Both the position numbers and the translations under genes were made by a program. From NCBI GenBank assembly GCA_902812455.1, contig CADDZH010000043.1:1-40789 (forward strand): a DNA stretch of 40,789 nucleotides, given 5' to 3'. This DNA is from Chloroflexota bacterium. GTDB taxonomy: Bacteria > Chloroflexota > Ktedonobacteria > Ktedonobacterales > Ktedonobacteraceae. Under the pieces are notes generated by a model that had not been told where the DNA came from, made no database searches, and saw nothing but the letters and a program-made list of their open reading frames with translations. Every line of letters starts with the position of its first letter. Position 1 is the stretch's first letter. Positions 40,093 through 40,789 of this stretch are shown one piece after another.

Positions 40093-40619
40093 GCGCTGGG
40101 AAAATCTTGAAGGCAAAAGCATTGAGCCAGCAATTACGCGAGAGCTCGGGAGGGTTCCTTCCACAGAGGCGCGGTATCGTGGCTCTATCGCTCGTCGCTG
40201 TAGGCTCGATGGGCCTGATTACGCTCTACCAGATGGGCATTATCAAGCACCTGCCAGACCCGCCACTGCCCATGCTGGATTCTGACAGGGTGGATGCCTC
40301 GCCCGAAGCCTATTCGCGTTTCTCGACTCCCGATGCCATTCTTGCTATTGGCAGCTACGCTGTCACCATGGGCTTAGCGGCGATAGGAGGCCAGGAGCGG
40401 GCACGAGAACGGCCCTGGCTTCCGCTGGTCCTGGCGGTCAAAGTCGTCTTCGATACCTACCAGGCCATACGGCTCTTTCGCGATCAGTTGACCAAATTTC
40501 ATGCCTTCTGTTTCTGGTGCCTGCTCGCCGCCGGCACAACGCTGGCAACGGTGCCACTGGTCATTCCAGAAACGTATGAGGCTATCCGCCAACTGGTATT
40601 TGCTGGCAAGCGTGACTGA
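40089..40619 (+). CDS. VKOR-like four-helix membrane protein with CxxC
   Basis: 176 residues. Helices at about 28-52, 78-100, 110-132 and 136-165. The last begins [15 protein letters not shown], placing a CxxC motif at its cytoplasm- or periplasm-facing end as in vitamin K epoxide reductase family members, which oxidise quinol while making disulfides. The loop cysteine pair and the fused thioredoxin domain of bacterial VKORs are missing, so the family call is moderate. The ATG overlaps the SDR stop (ATGA), so the two are coupled; the SDR anchor and this protein may meet in the membrane. Last gene of the cluster. Confidence 0.65.
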   Translation: MSAGKILKAKALSQQLRESSGGFLPQRRGIVALSLVAVGSMGLITLYQMGIIKHLPDPPLPMLDSDRVDASPEAYSRFSTPDAILAIGSYAVTMGLAAIGGQERARERPWLPLVLAVKVVFDTYQAIRLFRDQLTKFHAFCFWCLLAAGTTLATVPLVIPETYEAIRQLVFAGKRD

Positions 40620-40690
40620 AAGCGAATCGGCCCCGGAATACTTCACCTTGCATATTTCTTGGTGTCCTCTTAATGATTTTTGACACCCGA

Positions 40691-40789
40691 AACAGGGAAT
40701 GAGTGGACCCGCGAGCAGGACAGGCACAAAGCACTGTCCCTCATGAATTTTGCCAACCGAATCGGGGAATGGGGTGGGGAGGAGTGATG
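40691..40789. repeat. Edge repeats (CCCTTGTCCCTAC family relative)
   Basis: GAGTGGACCCGCGAGCAGGA, CAGGCACAAAGCACTGTCCCTCATGAATTTTGCCAACCGAATCGGGGAATGGGG. The TGAATTTTGCCAA-CGAATC part also occurs at 26997-27019 and the ACTGTCCCT part relates to 27190. Nothing coding is seen from 40620 to the window end. Confidence 0.5.

Overview
The window is about 40.8 kb of bacterial chromosome of intermediate G+C. The gene families, the many PadR, TetR, ArsR and HAD-type genes, and above all the four families of short non-coding repeats between genes fit a Chloroflexota genome, most likely class Ktedonobacteria. This is an inference from gene content; there is no rRNA or marker gene to confirm it. No tRNA, rRNA, CRISPR array or prophage was seen.

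Left part (1-17.6 kb): a minus-strand RepA-like AAA protein with a degenerate P-loop runs off the left edge. It is followed by an aldo/keto reductase, a HAD phosphatase, a methyltransferase and a small PLDc_N-type membrane protein. Next is a metal-resistance operon: a CadC-type ArsR repressor with both metal sites, a CzcD-type zinc exporter and a second, short CDF-like protein. A minus-strand group holds a HAD hydrolase, an ester cyclase, a DUF1772 protein and a DUF2231 protein. The last of these diverges from a PadR regulator across two textbook PadR operators. A TetR/MFS drug-efflux operon ending in a clear terminator comes next, then a probable serine-biosynthesis pair (class V aminotransferase and SerA) and a collapsed ABC-F pseudogene.

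Middle part (17.6-27.3 kb): a solo TnpB element (IS200/IS605 type without TnpA) with recognisable ends, an OmpR-type response regulator and its histidine kinase separated by repeat insertions, and a repeat-rich gap. Then come a fused cytochrome-b/molybdopterin oxidoreductase, a pyruvate-oxidase-like ThDP enzyme and a mandelate-racemase-type acid-sugar dehydratase.

Right part (27.3-40.6 kb): nine tightly packed plus-strand genes, most of them redox enzymes: a GlcD/GlcF fusion with a C-terminal membrane anchor, an internally duplicated membrane protein, a gluconate-dehydrogenase subunit-3 protein, a GMC oxidoreductase, an M24 protein with substituted metal ligands, a type II NADH dehydrogenase, an amylo-alpha-1,6-glucosidase-like protein, an SDR with a C-terminal anchor and a VKOR-like membrane protein. 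Together with the two enzymes upstream, this could be a membrane-tethered sugar or sugar-acid oxidation module feeding the quinone pool, without the usual cytochrome c subunit. That is the best candidate here for an undescribed system. The second most interesting signal is a dispersed hairpin repeat that sits directly upstream of start codons in the same orientation at four of its five main sites.
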